A DNA stretch of 52,626 nucleotides from contig NZ_AJXT01000011.1 in the NCBI RefSeq assembly GCF_000264295.1, positions 1 to 52,626 on the forward strand, read 5' to 3'. The notes beneath the pieces were generated by a model. That model had not been told where the DNA came from and did not search any database. It was given only the letters and a program-made list of their open reading frames with translations. Source of the stretch: Rhodanobacter spathiphylli B39 (lineage in GTDB: Bacteria; Pseudomonadota; Gammaproteobacteria; Xanthomonadales; Rhodanobacteraceae). Of the stretch, positions 8,666-19,784 are shown piece after piece. The position numbers and the translations under genes were made by a program. Each line of letters starts with the position of its first letter. Within the stretch, counting starts at the first letter, position 1.

Positions 8666-9943
8666 ATGAGCTCGAGTCGCCGTTCGCCCGTCCCTGCCGG
8701 AAACATCCTGTATGCCCAGTCCGGCGGCGTCACCGCCGTCATCAACGCCACCGCGGCGGGGGTGATCGAAGCGGCCCGCGGCCGGGGCGTGAAGGTGTAT
8801 GCCGCCCGCAACGGCATCCTGGGCGCGCTGCGCGAAGAGCTGATCGACACCTCGAAGGAGTCGGCCAGCGCGATTGCCATGCTGCGCCACACGCCCGGCG
8901 GCGCGTTCGGTTCGTGCCGCTACAAGCTGAAATCGCTGGACGACAATCGCGCCGAGTACGAGCGGCTGATCGAGGTTTTCCGGGCGCACGACATCCGCTG
9001 GTTCCTCTACAACGGCGGCAACGACTCGGCCGATACCGCGCTGAAGATCTCGCAGTTGGGCAAGGCGATGAACTACGACATCCGCTGCATCGGCGTGCCG
9101 AAGACGGTGGACAACGACCTGGCCGTCACCGACTGCTGCCCCGGCTTCGGCTCGGTGGCGAAGTACACGGCGATCTCCACCCTGGAAGCCAGCCTCGACG
9201 TGGCCTCGATGGCCGAGACCTCGACCAAGGTGTTCATCCTCGAAGTGATGGGCCGCCACGCCGGCTGGATCGCCGCCGCCGCGGGCCTGGCCGGCGAGGG
9301 CGCCGATGCGCCGCCGCACATCATCCTGTTCCCCGAGAACGCCTTCGACGAGGCGGCCTTCCTGGCCAAGGTGAAGGCCACCGTCGAGCGCGTCGGCTGG
9401 TGCACCGTGGTCGCCTCCGAAGGCGTGCGCAACGCGGCGGGCCAGTTCCTCGCCGAAGCAGGCACGCGCGACGCCTTCGGCCATGCGCAACTGGGCGGCG
9501 TGGCGCCGGTGCTGGCGGCGCTGGTGAAGGAAAAGCTCGGGTACAAATACCACTGGGCGCTGCCCGACTACCTGCAACGCTCGGCGCGCCATGCAGCGTC
9601 GAAGGTCGACGCCGAGCAGGCGCATGCCGTGGGCCGGGCCGCGGTGGAATACGCGCTGGCCGGGATGAACGCGGTGATGCCGGTGATCGTGCGCACGTCC
9701 GATGCACCGTATCGCTGGAAGATCGAACCGGCGCCGTTGGCGAAGATCGCCAACCGCGAGAAGAAGATGCCGAAGGGCTTCATCAGCCGCGACGGTTTCG
9801 GCATCACCGCCGCCGCGCGCCGCTATCTGGCGCCGTTGATCCGGGGCGAGGCGGCCCTGCCCTACGGCAAGGATGGCCTGCCACGTTACGTGAGCCTGAA
9901 GAACGTCGCGGTGCCACGCAAGCTGGCCCCGTTCCAGCGCTGA
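8666..9943 (+). CDS. pfp: pyrophosphate-dependent phosphofructokinase
   Basis: A 425-residue phosphofructokinase of the PPi-using type, catalysing the reversible conversion of fructose-6-phosphate and PPi to fructose-1,6-bisphosphate and Pi. Motifs: LYAQSGGVTAVINAT at the N-terminus, NGGNDS (residues 116-121), PKTVDND (145-151), and EVMGRHAGWIAAAAGLA. In ATP enzymes the second motif reads GGDGS; the Asp in the fourth place here and the PKTVDND form fit a PPi donor. GAGG five bases before the ATG at 8666 fixes the start; a longer frame reading upstream lacks family sequence. In related bacteria this enzyme replaces ATP-PFK. The donor assignment is by motif, not proven. Confidence 0.9.
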   Translation: MSSSRRSPVPAGNILYAQSGGVTAVINATAAGVIEAARGRGVKVYAARNGILGALREELIDTSKESASAIAMLRHTPGGAFGSCRYKLKSLDDNRAEYERLIEVFRAHDIRWFLYNGGNDSADTALKISQLGKAMNYDIRCIGVPKTVDNDLAVTDCCPGFGSVAKYTAISTLEASLDVASMAETSTKVFILEVMGRHAGWIAAAAGLAGEGADAPPHIILFPENAFDEAAFLAKVKATVERVGWCTVVASEGVRNAAGQFLAEAGTRDAFGHAQLGGVAPVLAALVKEKLGYKYHWALPDYLQRSARHAASKVDAEQAHAVGRAAVEYALAGMNAVMPVIVRTSDAPYRWKIEPAPLAKIANREKKMPKGFISRDGFGITAAARRYLAPLIRGEAALPYGKDGLPRYVSLKNVAVPRKLAPFQR

Positions 9944-10097
9944 ACCGGCGCAGTCTGTGACCGTGTTCGCGGTGCTGAGCGCCACCTGAAACCGCCCTGC
10001 CGGAATCGGCTGGCGTTCAGCCGCAGCTTCCTACGATCCAACCTGCCCCGGTCGAACGCCGCATTGTCGCGGCCATTGCCGGGGGAGGAGACCCGAG

Positions 10098-10508
10098 ATG
10101 AAACTCATCGCCCGCCTGCTCGTTGCGATCACCCTGCTCGGCGCCGGCAGCTTCGCGCTGGCCGCACCCGGCCCCGGGGATCATGGCCGCCATGGCCACG
10201 ACCGCGGCAGTGATCGTCACCACGACAACCGCCGCGAGGATCACCGCCGCTACGAGGTCCGCCGCGACTACCGCCACCACGACGACCGGCGCTATGTGAG
10301 CCACGGCTATTACGGCCCGCGCCACTACGGTCACCCGCATCGCTGGGAACGCGGCCATCGCTACTACGGTCCGACTTATGTGGTGCGCGACTACGGCTAC
10401 TACCGGCTGCGCCATCCGCCGCGCGGCTATCACTGGGTGCGCGCCGACAATGACTACCTGCTGGTCGCCATCGCCACCGGCATCATCCTGGATGTGGCGC
10501 TGCGCTAG
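10098..10508 (+). CDS. RcnB-like periplasmic His/Arg/Tyr-rich protein
   Basis: A 136-residue exported protein. The signal peptide (positive N-terminus, hydrophobic core, cleavage near ALAA at about residue 22) is followed by a segment very rich in His, Asp and Arg and then by repeated Tyr/Gly/Arg segments such as SHGYYGPRHYGH and YRLRHPPRGYHWVRADNDYLLVAIATG. The C-terminal PPRGYHWVR...DYLLVA pattern matches the RcnB family, named for a periplasmic protein in nickel/cobalt homeostasis in E. coli; metal binding here is an inference from the His content. A strong GGAGGAG lies just upstream, and a clear intrinsic terminator follows, so it is a single-gene unit. Confidence 0.8.
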   Translation: MKLIARLLVAITLLGAGSFALAAPGPGDHGRHGHDRGSDRHHDNRREDHRRYEVRRDYRHHDDRRYVSHGYYGPRHYGHPHRWERGHRYYGPTYVVRDYGYYRLRHPPRGYHWVRADNDYLLVAIATGIILDVALR

Positions 10509-10531
10509 AGCCGCGACAGGCTGAGGCATCG

Positions 10532-10561
10532 AGGGCCGCGTATTCGTACGCGGCCCTTTTC
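10532..10561 (+). terminator. intrinsic terminator after RcnB-like gene
   Basis: An 11-bp perfect stem (AGGGCCGCGTA with TACGCGGCCCT) closed by a TTCG tetraloop and followed by TTTC. It lies 23 bases after the stop of the RcnB-like gene and separates it from hppA. Confidence 0.9.
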
Positions 10562-10670
10562 ATTTCCTCGGTGGCGCTGCGCCGCACAACAGCCCGCGCC
10601 GCAACGTCTGCCTATACTCCCCGAGACCGCCCGTTCCGGACGGCCGCATACAACCCATGGGGAGGCTCCG

Positions 10671-12722
<2,052 letters not shown>

Positions 12723-12745
12723 TCGAAGCGACTCCCGCACGGCAC

Positions 12746-12780
12746 TTCGCCGCTCTCCCGCACACCGGGAGAGCGGCGAA
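12746..12780 (+). terminator. large hairpin after hppA
   Basis: A perfect 15-bp inverted repeat (TTCGCCGCTCTCCCG with CGGGAGAGCGGCGAA) with a five-base loop, 24 bases after the hppA stop. There is no T-run after it, so it could be a transcript-stabilising or REP-like hairpin rather than a true intrinsic terminator. Confidence 0.55.
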
Positions 12781-12802
12781 GCGGGGCCGGATCGAGACGA
12801 CA

Positions 12803-12830
12803 GAATCCCGCCCCCGTGGCGGGATTCCTG
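12803..12830 (+). terminator. second hairpin downstream of hppA
   Basis: A perfect 10-bp stem (GAATCCCGCC with GGCGGGATTC) and a five-base loop followed by CTGTTCC. It is the better terminator candidate of the two hairpins between hppA and the peptidase gene, although the T-run is poor. Confidence 0.5.
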
Positions 12831-12953
12831 TTCCAGGACTGGCGCTCCTGACTTTGGTCGGCAGCGGCCGTATGATCGGACGGTCGCGCTTCGACTGACC
12901 GCGGGCCGCACCGGCCACGTCCATCCCGTTCTTCGCGCACCTGGGGACACATC

Positions 12954-15092
12954 ATGAAATCACTCTGGTTGATGCTGGCGCTTGGCGTCACACTGACAGG
13001 CATGACCGATATCCACGCCCGCGACACCACGCCCCCCGGGGCAGCCCCTGCCGCAAACGGCCACGACGACCCGTTCCTGTGGCTGGAAGACATCCACGGC
13101 ACCCGCGCCATGGACTGGGTGAAGCAGCAGAACGCCACGACGGCGATGCGCTTCGTCGACAACGACGAATTCACCCGCACCCGCGACAGCATCCTCGAAG
13201 TGCTCGACTCCGACGCGCGCATTCCCTATGTGAGCCGGATGGGCAACCATCTGTACAACTTCTGGCGCGACAAGTCGCACCCGCGCGGCATCTGGCGGCG
13301 GACCACGCTGGCCGAATACCGCAAGGCCGAGCCGGCCTGGGAGGTGCTGCTGGACATCGACGCGCTGAACAAGGCCGAGGACAAGCGCTGGGTGTTCAAG
13401 GGCGTGCAATGCCTGAAGCCGGCGTTCGAGCGCTGCTTGGTGTCGCTGTCGCCGGATGGCGGCGACGCCATCGCCGTGCGCGAGTTCGACATACCGCACA
13501 AGCGCTTCGTGAAGAACGGCTTCGAGCTGCCCGTGGCGAAGACCCAGGTCGGCTGGATCGACGAGGACTCGGTCTACGTCGGCACCGATTTCGGGCCCGG
13601 CACGATGACCGAGTCGAGCTACCCGCGCATCGTCAAGCAGTGGCAGCGTGGCACCCCGTTGGCAAACGCCGCCGTCGTGTACGAAGGCAAACCGACCGAC
13701 CTCGCCGTCAGCGCGTACCACGATCGCACACCAGGCTACGAGCGCGACTTCGTATCGATCGCCAGGGACTTCTTCCACAGCGAGCTGTATCAGCGCATCC
13801 ATGGCAGCCTGGCCCGCGTCGAGGTGCCCGACGATGCCGAGGCCGATGCCCACCAGGCATGGCTGCTGGTGCGCACGCGCTCGCCGTGGACCGTGAACGG
13901 CACAACCTATCCGGCCGGCGCACTGCTGGCCACGCAGTTCGACCGCTTCATGGCCGGCAAGCGCGAGTTCACCGTGCTGTTCAAGCCCGATGCGCATACT
14001 TCGCTGGACTCCTACGCGTGGACCCGGCACCACCTGATCCTCAACCTGATGGACGACGTGAAGAGCCGCCTCGACGTGCTGACGCCGCCGCAGATGGCCA
14101 CGCCCGATGGGGACTGGAAGCGCGCGGCGATGCCGGGCGCACCGGCGATGAGCTCGATCAGCGTGATCGACACCGACCCCGACCACAGCGACGAATACTG
14201 GCTCGACGTCACCGGCTTCCTGACCCCGTCGTCGCTGCAGCGCGGCGTGCTCGACAGCACGCCGGCCGAGACGGTCAAGCAGGCGCCGGCGTTCTTCGAC
14301 GCCACGAAGTTCACGGTGAGCCAGCACTTCGTGAAGTCGAAGGACGGCACCAGCGTGCCCTATTTCGAAATCGCCCCGAAGGACCTCAAGCTGGACGGCG
14401 CCAACCGCACCCTGCTGTACGGCTACGGCGGTTTCGAAGTCTCGCTGCAGCCCTACTACAGCGGCAGCGTCGGCCGGGCCTGGCTGGAACGCGGCGGCGT
14501 CTACGTGATCGCCAACATCCGCGGTGGCGGCGAGTACGGCCCGCAATGGCACCAGGCCGCACTGAAGGCCAACCGCCCGCGCGCCTACGAGGATTTCGCG
14601 GCGGTTGCCGAGGACCTGATCAAGCGCAAGGTGACCTCGCCGAAGCATCTCGGGGCCGAGGGCGGCAGCAACGGCGGCCTGCTGATGGGCAACATGCTGA
14701 CGACGTATCCGCAGCTGTTCGGTGCGATCGCCTGCGAAGTGCCGCTGCTGGACATGAAGCGCTACATCCACCTGTCGGCCGGTGCGTCCTGGATGGCCGA
14801 ATACGGCAACCCGGATACCGCCGACTGGAACTTCATCAAGGCATTCTCGCCCTACCAGAACGTGAAGAAGGACGGCCATTACCCGCCCGTGCTGTTCTAC
14901 ACCGCCACCAGCGACGATCGCGTGGGGCCGGTGCAGGCGCGCAAGATGGCCGCGGAAATGCAGGCCCAGGGCCACCCGAACGTATGGTTCTACGAGAACC
15001 TCGAGGGCGGCCACGGCGCCGGCGCGGACAACCAGCAGTCCGCCCACATGCACGCGATGGCGTACGACTTTCTGTGGGACCAGCTGAAGTAG
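12954..15092 (+). CDS. secreted prolyl oligopeptidase (S9A family)
   Basis: A 712-residue serine peptidase that cleaves short peptides after proline. A signal peptide is present (hydrophobic core [13 protein letters not shown], likely cleavage near HARD at about residue 23), so it should act in the periplasm or outside. The N-terminal [11 protein letters not shown] motif opens the beta-propeller domain. The C-terminal alpha/beta hydrolase has the triad: Ser572 in GGSNGG, Asp in SDDRVGP (about 654-655) and His687 in [15 protein letters not shown] forms the oxyanion region. Length matches the family. A strong terminator follows, so it is probably monocistronic. Confidence 0.93.
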   Translation: MKSLWLMLALGVTLTGMTDIHARDTTPPGAAPAANGHDDPFLWLEDIHGTRAMDWVKQQNATTAMRFVDNDEFTRTRDSILEVLDSDARIPYVSRMGNHLYNFWRDKSHPRGIWRRTTLAEYRKAEPAWEVLLDIDALNKAEDKRWVFKGVQCLKPAFERCLVSLSPDGGDAIAVREFDIPHKRFVKNGFELPVAKTQVGWIDEDSVYVGTDFGPGTMTESSYPRIVKQWQRGTPLANAAVVYEGKPTDLAVSAYHDRTPGYERDFVSIARDFFHSELYQRIHGSLARVEVPDDAEADAHQAWLLVRTRSPWTVNGTTYPAGALLATQFDRFMAGKREFTVLFKPDAHTSLDSYAWTRHHLILNLMDDVKSRLDVLTPPQMATPDGDWKRAAMPGAPAMSSISVIDTDPDHSDEYWLDVTGFLTPSSLQRGVLDSTPAETVKQAPAFFDATKFTVSQHFVKSKDGTSVPYFEIAPKDLKLDGANRTLLYGYGGFEVSLQPYYSGSVGRAWLERGGVYVIANIRGGGEYGPQWHQAALKANRPRAYEDFAAVAEDLIKRKVTSPKHLGAEGGSNGGLLMGNMLTTYPQLFGAIACEVPLLDMKRYIHLSAGASWMAEYGNPDTADWNFIKAFSPYQNVKKDGHYPPVLFYTATSDDRVGPVQARKMAAEMQAQGHPNVWFYENLEGGHGAGADNQQSAHMHAMAYDFLWDQLK

Positions 15093-15118
15093 TCCGCCAA
15101 GCCCTGACTGCGTAACCC

Positions 15119-15156
15119 ATCGCCCGGAACGGCCTCCGTTCCGGGCGATCTTCTTT
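15119..15156 (+). terminator. intrinsic terminator after prolyl oligopeptidase
   Basis: A perfect 14-bp stem (ATCGCCCGGAACGG with CCGTTCCGGGCGAT, three-base loop) followed by CTTCTTTC, 26 bases after the stop codon. Confidence 0.85.
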
Positions 15157-15241
15157 CGGGGCGCGGGCGAAGCCGGGGAAGCCGCCCCGCTCGTTCGGCC
15201 ACCGGCTTCCGCCTCACCGACCGGCGGATTCGTTCAATCAT

Positions 15242-15263
15242 TATGGACGTCCAGACGTCCATA
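15242..15263. promoter_or_regulatory. perfect inverted repeat resembling a double met box
   Basis: TATGGACGTC and GACGTCCATA form a perfect 10-bp inverted repeat with a two-base spacer. Read differently, its core is two adjacent 8-mers, GGACGTCC and AGACGTCC, each close to the MetJ half-box consensus AGACGTCT. It lies 244 bases before the start of the CI-like regulator. No methionine gene is nearby, and it is not clear MetJ occurs in this lineage, so the factor is unknown; an operator function is inferred from the symmetry. Confidence 0.5.
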
Positions 15264-15506
15264 TCGTGGTACGCATCCATTTGCGCAATGGCTGCATTTC
15301 TGCAGCCCGGGGCAGCAGCTGGGCAAGCCAATTGGCTTTGGCCGGTCCGGAAGAATTGGTTATGTAACGAAAGATTCCGGCATCTACCCTACATCCCCCA
15401 ACGCTTCCCTAACAAAAACCTGACGCCCGGCGGACTCCCACAACCCGCCTTGTCACCCCATGTTGCCGGCCTCCCCAAGCCGGCATTCCCCCATGGAGCC
15501 AGCATC
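15264..15506. other. palindrome-rich leader of the CI-like regulator gene
   Basis: No convincing gene lies in this stretch or in the full 15093-15506 gap. It holds a 7-bp hairpin (GGCTGCA 15290-15296 with TGCAGCC 15301-15307, loop TTTC) and a perfect 14-bp palindrome AAGCCAATTGGCTT (15325-15338), besides the inverted repeat just before it. An AT-richer part around 15355-15415 is the most likely promoter region, but I cannot assign -35 and -10 boxes with confidence. Confidence 0.4.
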
Positions 15507-16217
15507 ATGTCCACCAGTGCATCCTGGTTCGCGCCCCCTCCCCCGGGGCGAACCGGCAGCAACAGTCACGTCGCTGCGGCGGCGTCGAGCAAGCCCCTGG
15601 CGCGCCTTGCCCTGCTCGATGGCATGACGGGCAGGCATGCCGCGTCGCCCGGCGAGCCGGGCGCGGCGCATGCCGACGCCGCCGACGCGGCACGGGGTTT
15701 GCCCGAGCGCATACGCCGACTGATCAAGCTCGAAGGCAGCGCCGCGGCGATCGCCGATCGTTGCGGCTTTTCCGCCGGCGCCGTGCGCAACTGGCGCGAC
15801 GGCCACAGTGACATCTCGCGCGAACGCTGCATCACCATGGCGCGAACCCTCGGTGTTTCGCTGCTGTGGCTGGTCGCCGGCGAGGGCCCGATGCACGCCG
15901 CCGACGAGCCGTCGCGCCCGGTCAGGCTGGTGCCGACGGCCACCGTCGAGCGGGTGGCTAGCGCGCCGGAATCCCTGCCCAGCCCGTCGCCTGCGGCGGG
16001 CCTGGACCCCCAGCTGCTGGCGGGGTCGCTGCGCCTGCTGCAGTCCTACATCGGGCTGCTCGGCGGCTCGCTGGATCAGTCCGCACGCGCGGACCTGCTG
16101 GCCGAACTCTACGGCGTCCTCGGGCACAGCCAGGGCGCCGAGCAGATCGATCGTCTGATGACCTTCCACAACAAGCTCAACGTGAAGCTCCGGAACAACC
16201 GGGGCCTGATCGCCTGA
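15507..16217 (+). CDS. CI-repressor-type HTH regulator
   Basis: A 236-residue probable transcription regulator. After a low-complexity Ala/Pro/Ser-rich N-terminus (residues 1-65), a helix-turn-helix of the phage CI/XRE kind is visible: LPERIRRLIKLEGS, AIADRCGFSAGAVRNWRDG, then ISRERCITMARTLGVSLLWLVAGEG. The C-terminal 65 residues form a separate helical region (LLAGSLRLLQSYIGLLGG...LLAELYGVLG), perhaps for oligomerisation; no LexA-type peptidase domain is present. GGAG precedes the ATG at 15507. It sits 91 bases before a TonB-dependent receptor on the same strand, so regulation of that receptor or of itself is the obvious, unproven, role. Confidence 0.75.
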   Translation: MSTSASWFAPPPPGRTGSNSHVAAAASSKPLARLALLDGMTGRHAASPGEPGAAHADAADAARGLPERIRRLIKLEGSAAAIADRCGFSAGAVRNWRDGHSDISRERCITMARTLGVSLLWLVAGEGPMHAADEPSRPVRLVPTATVERVASAPESLPSPSPAAGLDPQLLAGSLRLLQSYIGLLGGSLDQSARADLLAELYGVLGHSQGAEQIDRLMTFHNKLNVKLRNNRGLIA

Positions 16218-16308
16218 GCTTTTCACCTGCACCGGATTTTCATTTTGAGGTGGACGCGGGTTCGTTCCACCGGATCCGATGTCAATCACCACTGAAACGG
16301 GGAGCTAC

Positions 16309-19300
16309 ATGAAGAACCACGTAAATATCCAACGCAAGCCCGGCAGCCGACCGCTGGCCCATGCCGCGCTGGGCCTGGCGGCCGCCATCACGCTGGGACT
16401 GTATGGTGCCGGCGCCCTTGTTCCGGCTCACGCGCAGGCGACGACCGGCAGCATTTTCGGCCAGGCTCCCGCCAACAGCGGAGAGACCGTGAAGGTCAGC
16501 AACAACGCGGGCATCACCCGTGAAGTGGCGGTGGACGCGTCCGGCCGCTACACCGTGGACTCGCTGCCGCTGGGCGACTACACCGTGACCTTGCAGCGCG
16601 ATGGCCAGGTGATCGACACGCGCTCGCACATCACGATGCGCGTGGGCGCCGGCACCGAGGTTTCCTTTGCCGCGCCGAACGCGGCGGACGCTCAGGTCCT
16701 GAGCGCCGTCACCGTGCAGGCCAATGCGCTGCCGAGCATCGACGTGACCGGTGTCGATTCGCGCACCGTCATCACCTCCCAGCAACTGGCCCGCCTGCCG
16801 CTGGCACGCAGCGCCGAGGCGATCGCGCTGCTGGCCCCGGGCGTGGTCGAAGGCAGCGGCCTGTTCAACGGCCTGAGCACCACCGGCGGCTCGGTCGTCT
16901 CGCTGGGCGGCTCCTCGGTCGTCGAGAACGCGTACTACATCAACGGCTTCAACACGACCGATCCGCTGAGCGGCTTCGGCGGTCTGACCCTGCCCTACGG
17001 CGCGATCGACCAGCAGGAAGTGCTCAGCGGCGGCTACGGCGCCGCCTACGGCCGCTCCGACGGCGGCGTGATCAGCCAGGTCGGCAAGCGCGGCACCAAC
17101 GAATGGCATTTCGGTGGCCAGGTGCAGTGGACGCCCAGCAGTCTGCAGGGCGACCCGAAGAACTTCTACTACGTCAACGGCGACGGTTCGCGCGGCAGCA
17201 TCTATCGCCGCCGCAACGACAACAAGTCATGGACGACCACCGTCGACGCCTACGTCGGCGGCCCGCTGATCAAGGACAAGCTGTTCTTCTTCGCCGCCGT
17301 CGAGGCCGAGCGCGAGCAGGGCCTGGGCGACTCCAACAGCGCAGTCGACCGCGGCGTGGGCCCGGTGACGGCGCCGTTCATCACGCATACGCGCGAAGAC
17401 CGCCCGAAGTGGTACGGCAAGCTCGACTGGAACATCAACGACAGCAACGTGCTTGAGTTGACCGGTGCGTCCAGCAAGGACTCGTACGAGGGCTCGACCT
17501 ACAACTACGACTACGACAGCGACAAGCAGACCGATTACGTCGGTGGCGCGACCTCGACCAAGAACGGCGCCGACCTCTACTCGGCCAAGTTCACCAGCTA
17601 CATCACCGACGACCTCACGGTGAGCGCGTTGTACGGCAAGATGAAGGGCACGTACTACAGCGACACGCCCGGATTCGATCCGACCAACCCGTACCTCTTC
17701 CATCCGGAAAACCAGAACCCGGACGTCACCGGCGGCGACATCATCACCAACAACCAGACGGTGTCGACGATCAACCTGCCCGGGCATCGCTCGACCAACA
17801 CCAACCTGCGCCTCGATGTCAGCTACAAGCTGGGCGATCACACGCTGACCGCGGGTATCGACAACCAGAACTCGTCGAACGTCGACGCGGGCACGTATTT
17901 CCCGCCCAACGGCCTCGGCTATGCCTGGTACTACGACCGGATCACCGACGGCGACGGCAACCCGCTGCCGAACCAGTACATCCTGGGCGGCCCGGGAACC
18001 GCGGCCGCGGGTGCCGACTGGCGCAACTCGCCGTGGGTTGCCGCCGCTGGCCCGGGCAGCAAAGGCTACTACGTCTACCAGTACCGCTACCACGACAACG
18101 GCTCGTTCCGCGTCGCGCAGCGGGCGCAGTACATCGAGGACAGCTGGCAGGTCAACGATCGCTGGCTGGTCAAGCTCGGCCTGCGCAACGACCAGTTCAC
18201 CAACTACGGTGGCGACGGTCAGCCGTACCTGCGCCTGACCTCGCCGCAGTGGGCGCCGCGCGTGGGCTTCAGCTGGGACGTCAATGGCGACTCCAGCATG
18301 AAGGTCTACGGCAATGCGGGTCGTTACTACCTCGCACTGCCCAGCAGCGTGGCGCAGCGTTCGGCTGGCACCTCGCTGTTCACCAGCACCTACTACACCT
18401 ACACCGGCATCGACGCCAACGGCGCGCCCACCGGGCTGACCCCGATCGACACCAGCGTCGGCGCCGGGCAGCCGCTGTCGAACAACGGCGAGTACGGCCA
18501 GGGCCGTGACCCGCGCACGGCAGCGTCGACCAACCTGAAGTCGGAATACCAGGACGAGTACATCCTCGGCTTCGACAAGAAGCTGGGTGACTCGTGGGTG
18601 TACGGTGCCAAGGCCACCTATCGCAACCTGCGCAACGCCATCGACGACATCGCCGACAACGTGTCGATCATCGCCAAGATGAACGCGATGGGCATCGACC
18701 CGAACAGCTACGACGCCACCCAGGTGCCGGGCAGCATCCTGATCAACCCGGGCGCCACCTCGGTCTTCAACATCCCGAAGCTGGCCGGCGGCTACTACAC
18801 CGTGCAGATGGACTGGAAGAACGATTTCCACTTCAACACCACGATGAAGCGCAAGTACTACGGCCTGGACCTGTACCTGGAGCATCCGTTCGACGGCAAG
18901 TGGCAGGGCAAGGTCGACTACCTGTTCTCGCGCAGCTACGGCAACAGCGAAGGCCAGGTGAAGACCGACGTCGGCCAGACCGACGTGTCGGCCACCTCCG
19001 ACTGGGATTACGCGCAGATCATGGACTACGCCAATGGCGAACTGGCCAACAGCCGGCGTCACCAGATCAAGGCGTACGGTTCGTATCAGCTGAACCCGGC
19101 GTGGATGCTGTCGGGCAACCTGACCGTCATGTCCGGCGCGCCCAAGAGCTGCCTTGGTCTGTATGCCAACAACACCAACCCGGGCCTGGGTTACGGCACG
19201 TACTATCACTTCTGCAATGGCCAGCCGTCGTCGCCGGGCGAGTCGCACAACCCGTGGACCTACCTGCTGAGCCTGAGCGCGGAATACCGGCCGGAATGGG

Positions 19301-19455
19301 CACAGCGCCGGCTGGGCTTCAACGTGATGGTCTACAACGTGTTTGACAGTCAGGAGACGACGCAGACCTACGCGCGTCAGGGCGTCAACTATCTGCGTCC
19401 GTTCACGGCGCAGACCCCACGCTATGTGCGTTTTGGCGTGAACTACGACTTCTGA
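16309..19455 (+). CDS. Oar-like TonB-dependent outer-membrane receptor
   Basis: A 1048-residue outer-membrane receptor. A long signal peptide (cleavage near AHAQA, about residue 44) is followed by a carboxypeptidase-regulatory-like beta-sandwich (SIFGQAPANSGETVKVSN to about residue 120, with GRYTVDSLPLGDYTV). Next come a plug domain (TVQANALPSIDVTG, then DQQEVLSGGYGAAYGRSDGGVI) and a large beta-barrel ending RYVRFGVNYDF, with the terminal Phe typical of outer-membrane barrels. This order fits the Oar-like group. GGGGAG before the ATG at 16309 favours it over the ATG at 16279. The ligand is unknown. It follows the CI-like regulator, and a strong terminator ends the unit. Confidence 0.9.
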   Translation: MKNHVNIQRKPGSRPLAHAALGLAAAITLGLYGAGALVPAHAQATTGSIFGQAPANSGETVKVSNNAGITREVAVDASGRYTVDSLPLGDYTVTLQRDGQVIDTRSHITMRVGAGTEVSFAAPNAADAQVLSAVTVQANALPSIDVTGVDSRTVITSQQLARLPLARSAEAIALLAPGVVEGSGLFNGLSTTGGSVVSLGGSSVVENAYYINGFNTTDPLSGFGGLTLPYGAIDQQEVLSGGYGAAYGRSDGGVISQVGKRGTNEWHFGGQVQWTPSSLQGDPKNFYYVNGDGSRGSIYRRRNDNKSWTTTVDAYVGGPLIKDKLFFFAAVEAEREQGLGDSNSAVDRGVGPVTAPFITHTREDRPKWYGKLDWNINDSNVLELTGASSKDSYEGSTYNYDYDSDKQTDYVGGATSTKNGADLYSAKFTSYITDDLTVSALYGKMKGTYYSDTPGFDPTNPYLFHPENQNPDVTGGDIITNNQTVSTINLPGHRSTNTNLRLDVSYKLGDHTLTAGIDNQNSSNVDAGTYFPPNGLGYAWYYDRITDGDGNPLPNQYILGGPGTAAAGADWRNSPWVAAAGPGSKGYYVYQYRYHDNGSFRVAQRAQYIEDSWQVNDRWLVKLGLRNDQFTNYGGDGQPYLRLTSPQWAPRVGFSWDVNGDSSMKVYGNAGRYYLALPSSVAQRSAGTSLFTSTYYTYTGIDANGAPTGLTPIDTSVGAGQPLSNNGEYGQGRDPRTAASTNLKSEYQDEYILGFDKKLGDSWVYGAKATYRNLRNAIDDIADNVSIIAKMNAMGIDPNSYDATQVPGSILINPGATSVFNIPKLAGGYYTVQMDWKNDFHFNTTMKRKYYGLDLYLEHPFDGKWQGKVDYLFSRSYGNSEGQVKTDVGQTDVSATSDWDYAQIMDYANGELANSRRHQIKAYGSYQLNPAWMLSGNLTVMSGAPKSCLGLYANNTNPGLGYGTYYHFCNGQPSSPGESHNPWTYLLSLSAEYRPEWAQRRLGFNVMVYNVFDSQETTQTYARQGVNYLRPFTAQTPRYVRFGVNYDF

Positions 19456-19479
19456 TCCGCCAGCAACACCGTGAAACGG

Positions 19480-19511
19480 GGCACCGCCGAGCTTTTCGGC
19501 GGTGCCTTTTT
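19480..19511 (+). terminator. intrinsic terminator after TonB-dependent receptor
   Basis: An 11-bp stem (GGCACCGCCGA with TCGGCGGTGCC, five-base loop) followed directly by five T residues, 24 bases after the receptor stop. Confidence 0.92.
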
Positions 19512-19784
19512 GTTTCACCGGCGGACACGGACGCCGCGGCAGGCGGCGGATTCCGGCTTGCCATCCGCGAGCCTTCACGACTGCAGCCGTGGACCGGTGC
19601 GCGTCCCGGCGAATCCACGCCGCGCGAACGCAGCCGAACGAGTCCTCCATCGAAGCTTCATCGTGACTTCTGCCGCACGACGCGCAGTCACGCTGGCCTC
19701 TAATCTTCCCCATCGGCCATCGCGTTGTCCCCACATCGCCGTGGCTCCAGTCCATGCATTTCTGAAACCCCTCGGAGATCTGGC
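19512..19784. other. intergenic region before the MocR gene
   Basis: Between the receptor terminator and the MocR start I see no gene. Frames running through it have no ribosome site and read as arginine-rich artefacts. It must hold the MocR promoter; no clear operator repeat was found. Confidence 0.4.

Noticed and set aside
15243..15506. N-terminal extension of the CI-like regulator
   Set aside because: The extension reads through the inverted repeat and hairpins with no ribosome site; the ATG at 15507 has GGAG before it.
17227..19755. 842-residue frame antisense to the TonB-dependent receptor
   Set aside because: No family motifs and Val/Arg-rich, as expected from reverse reading of a biased coding strand.
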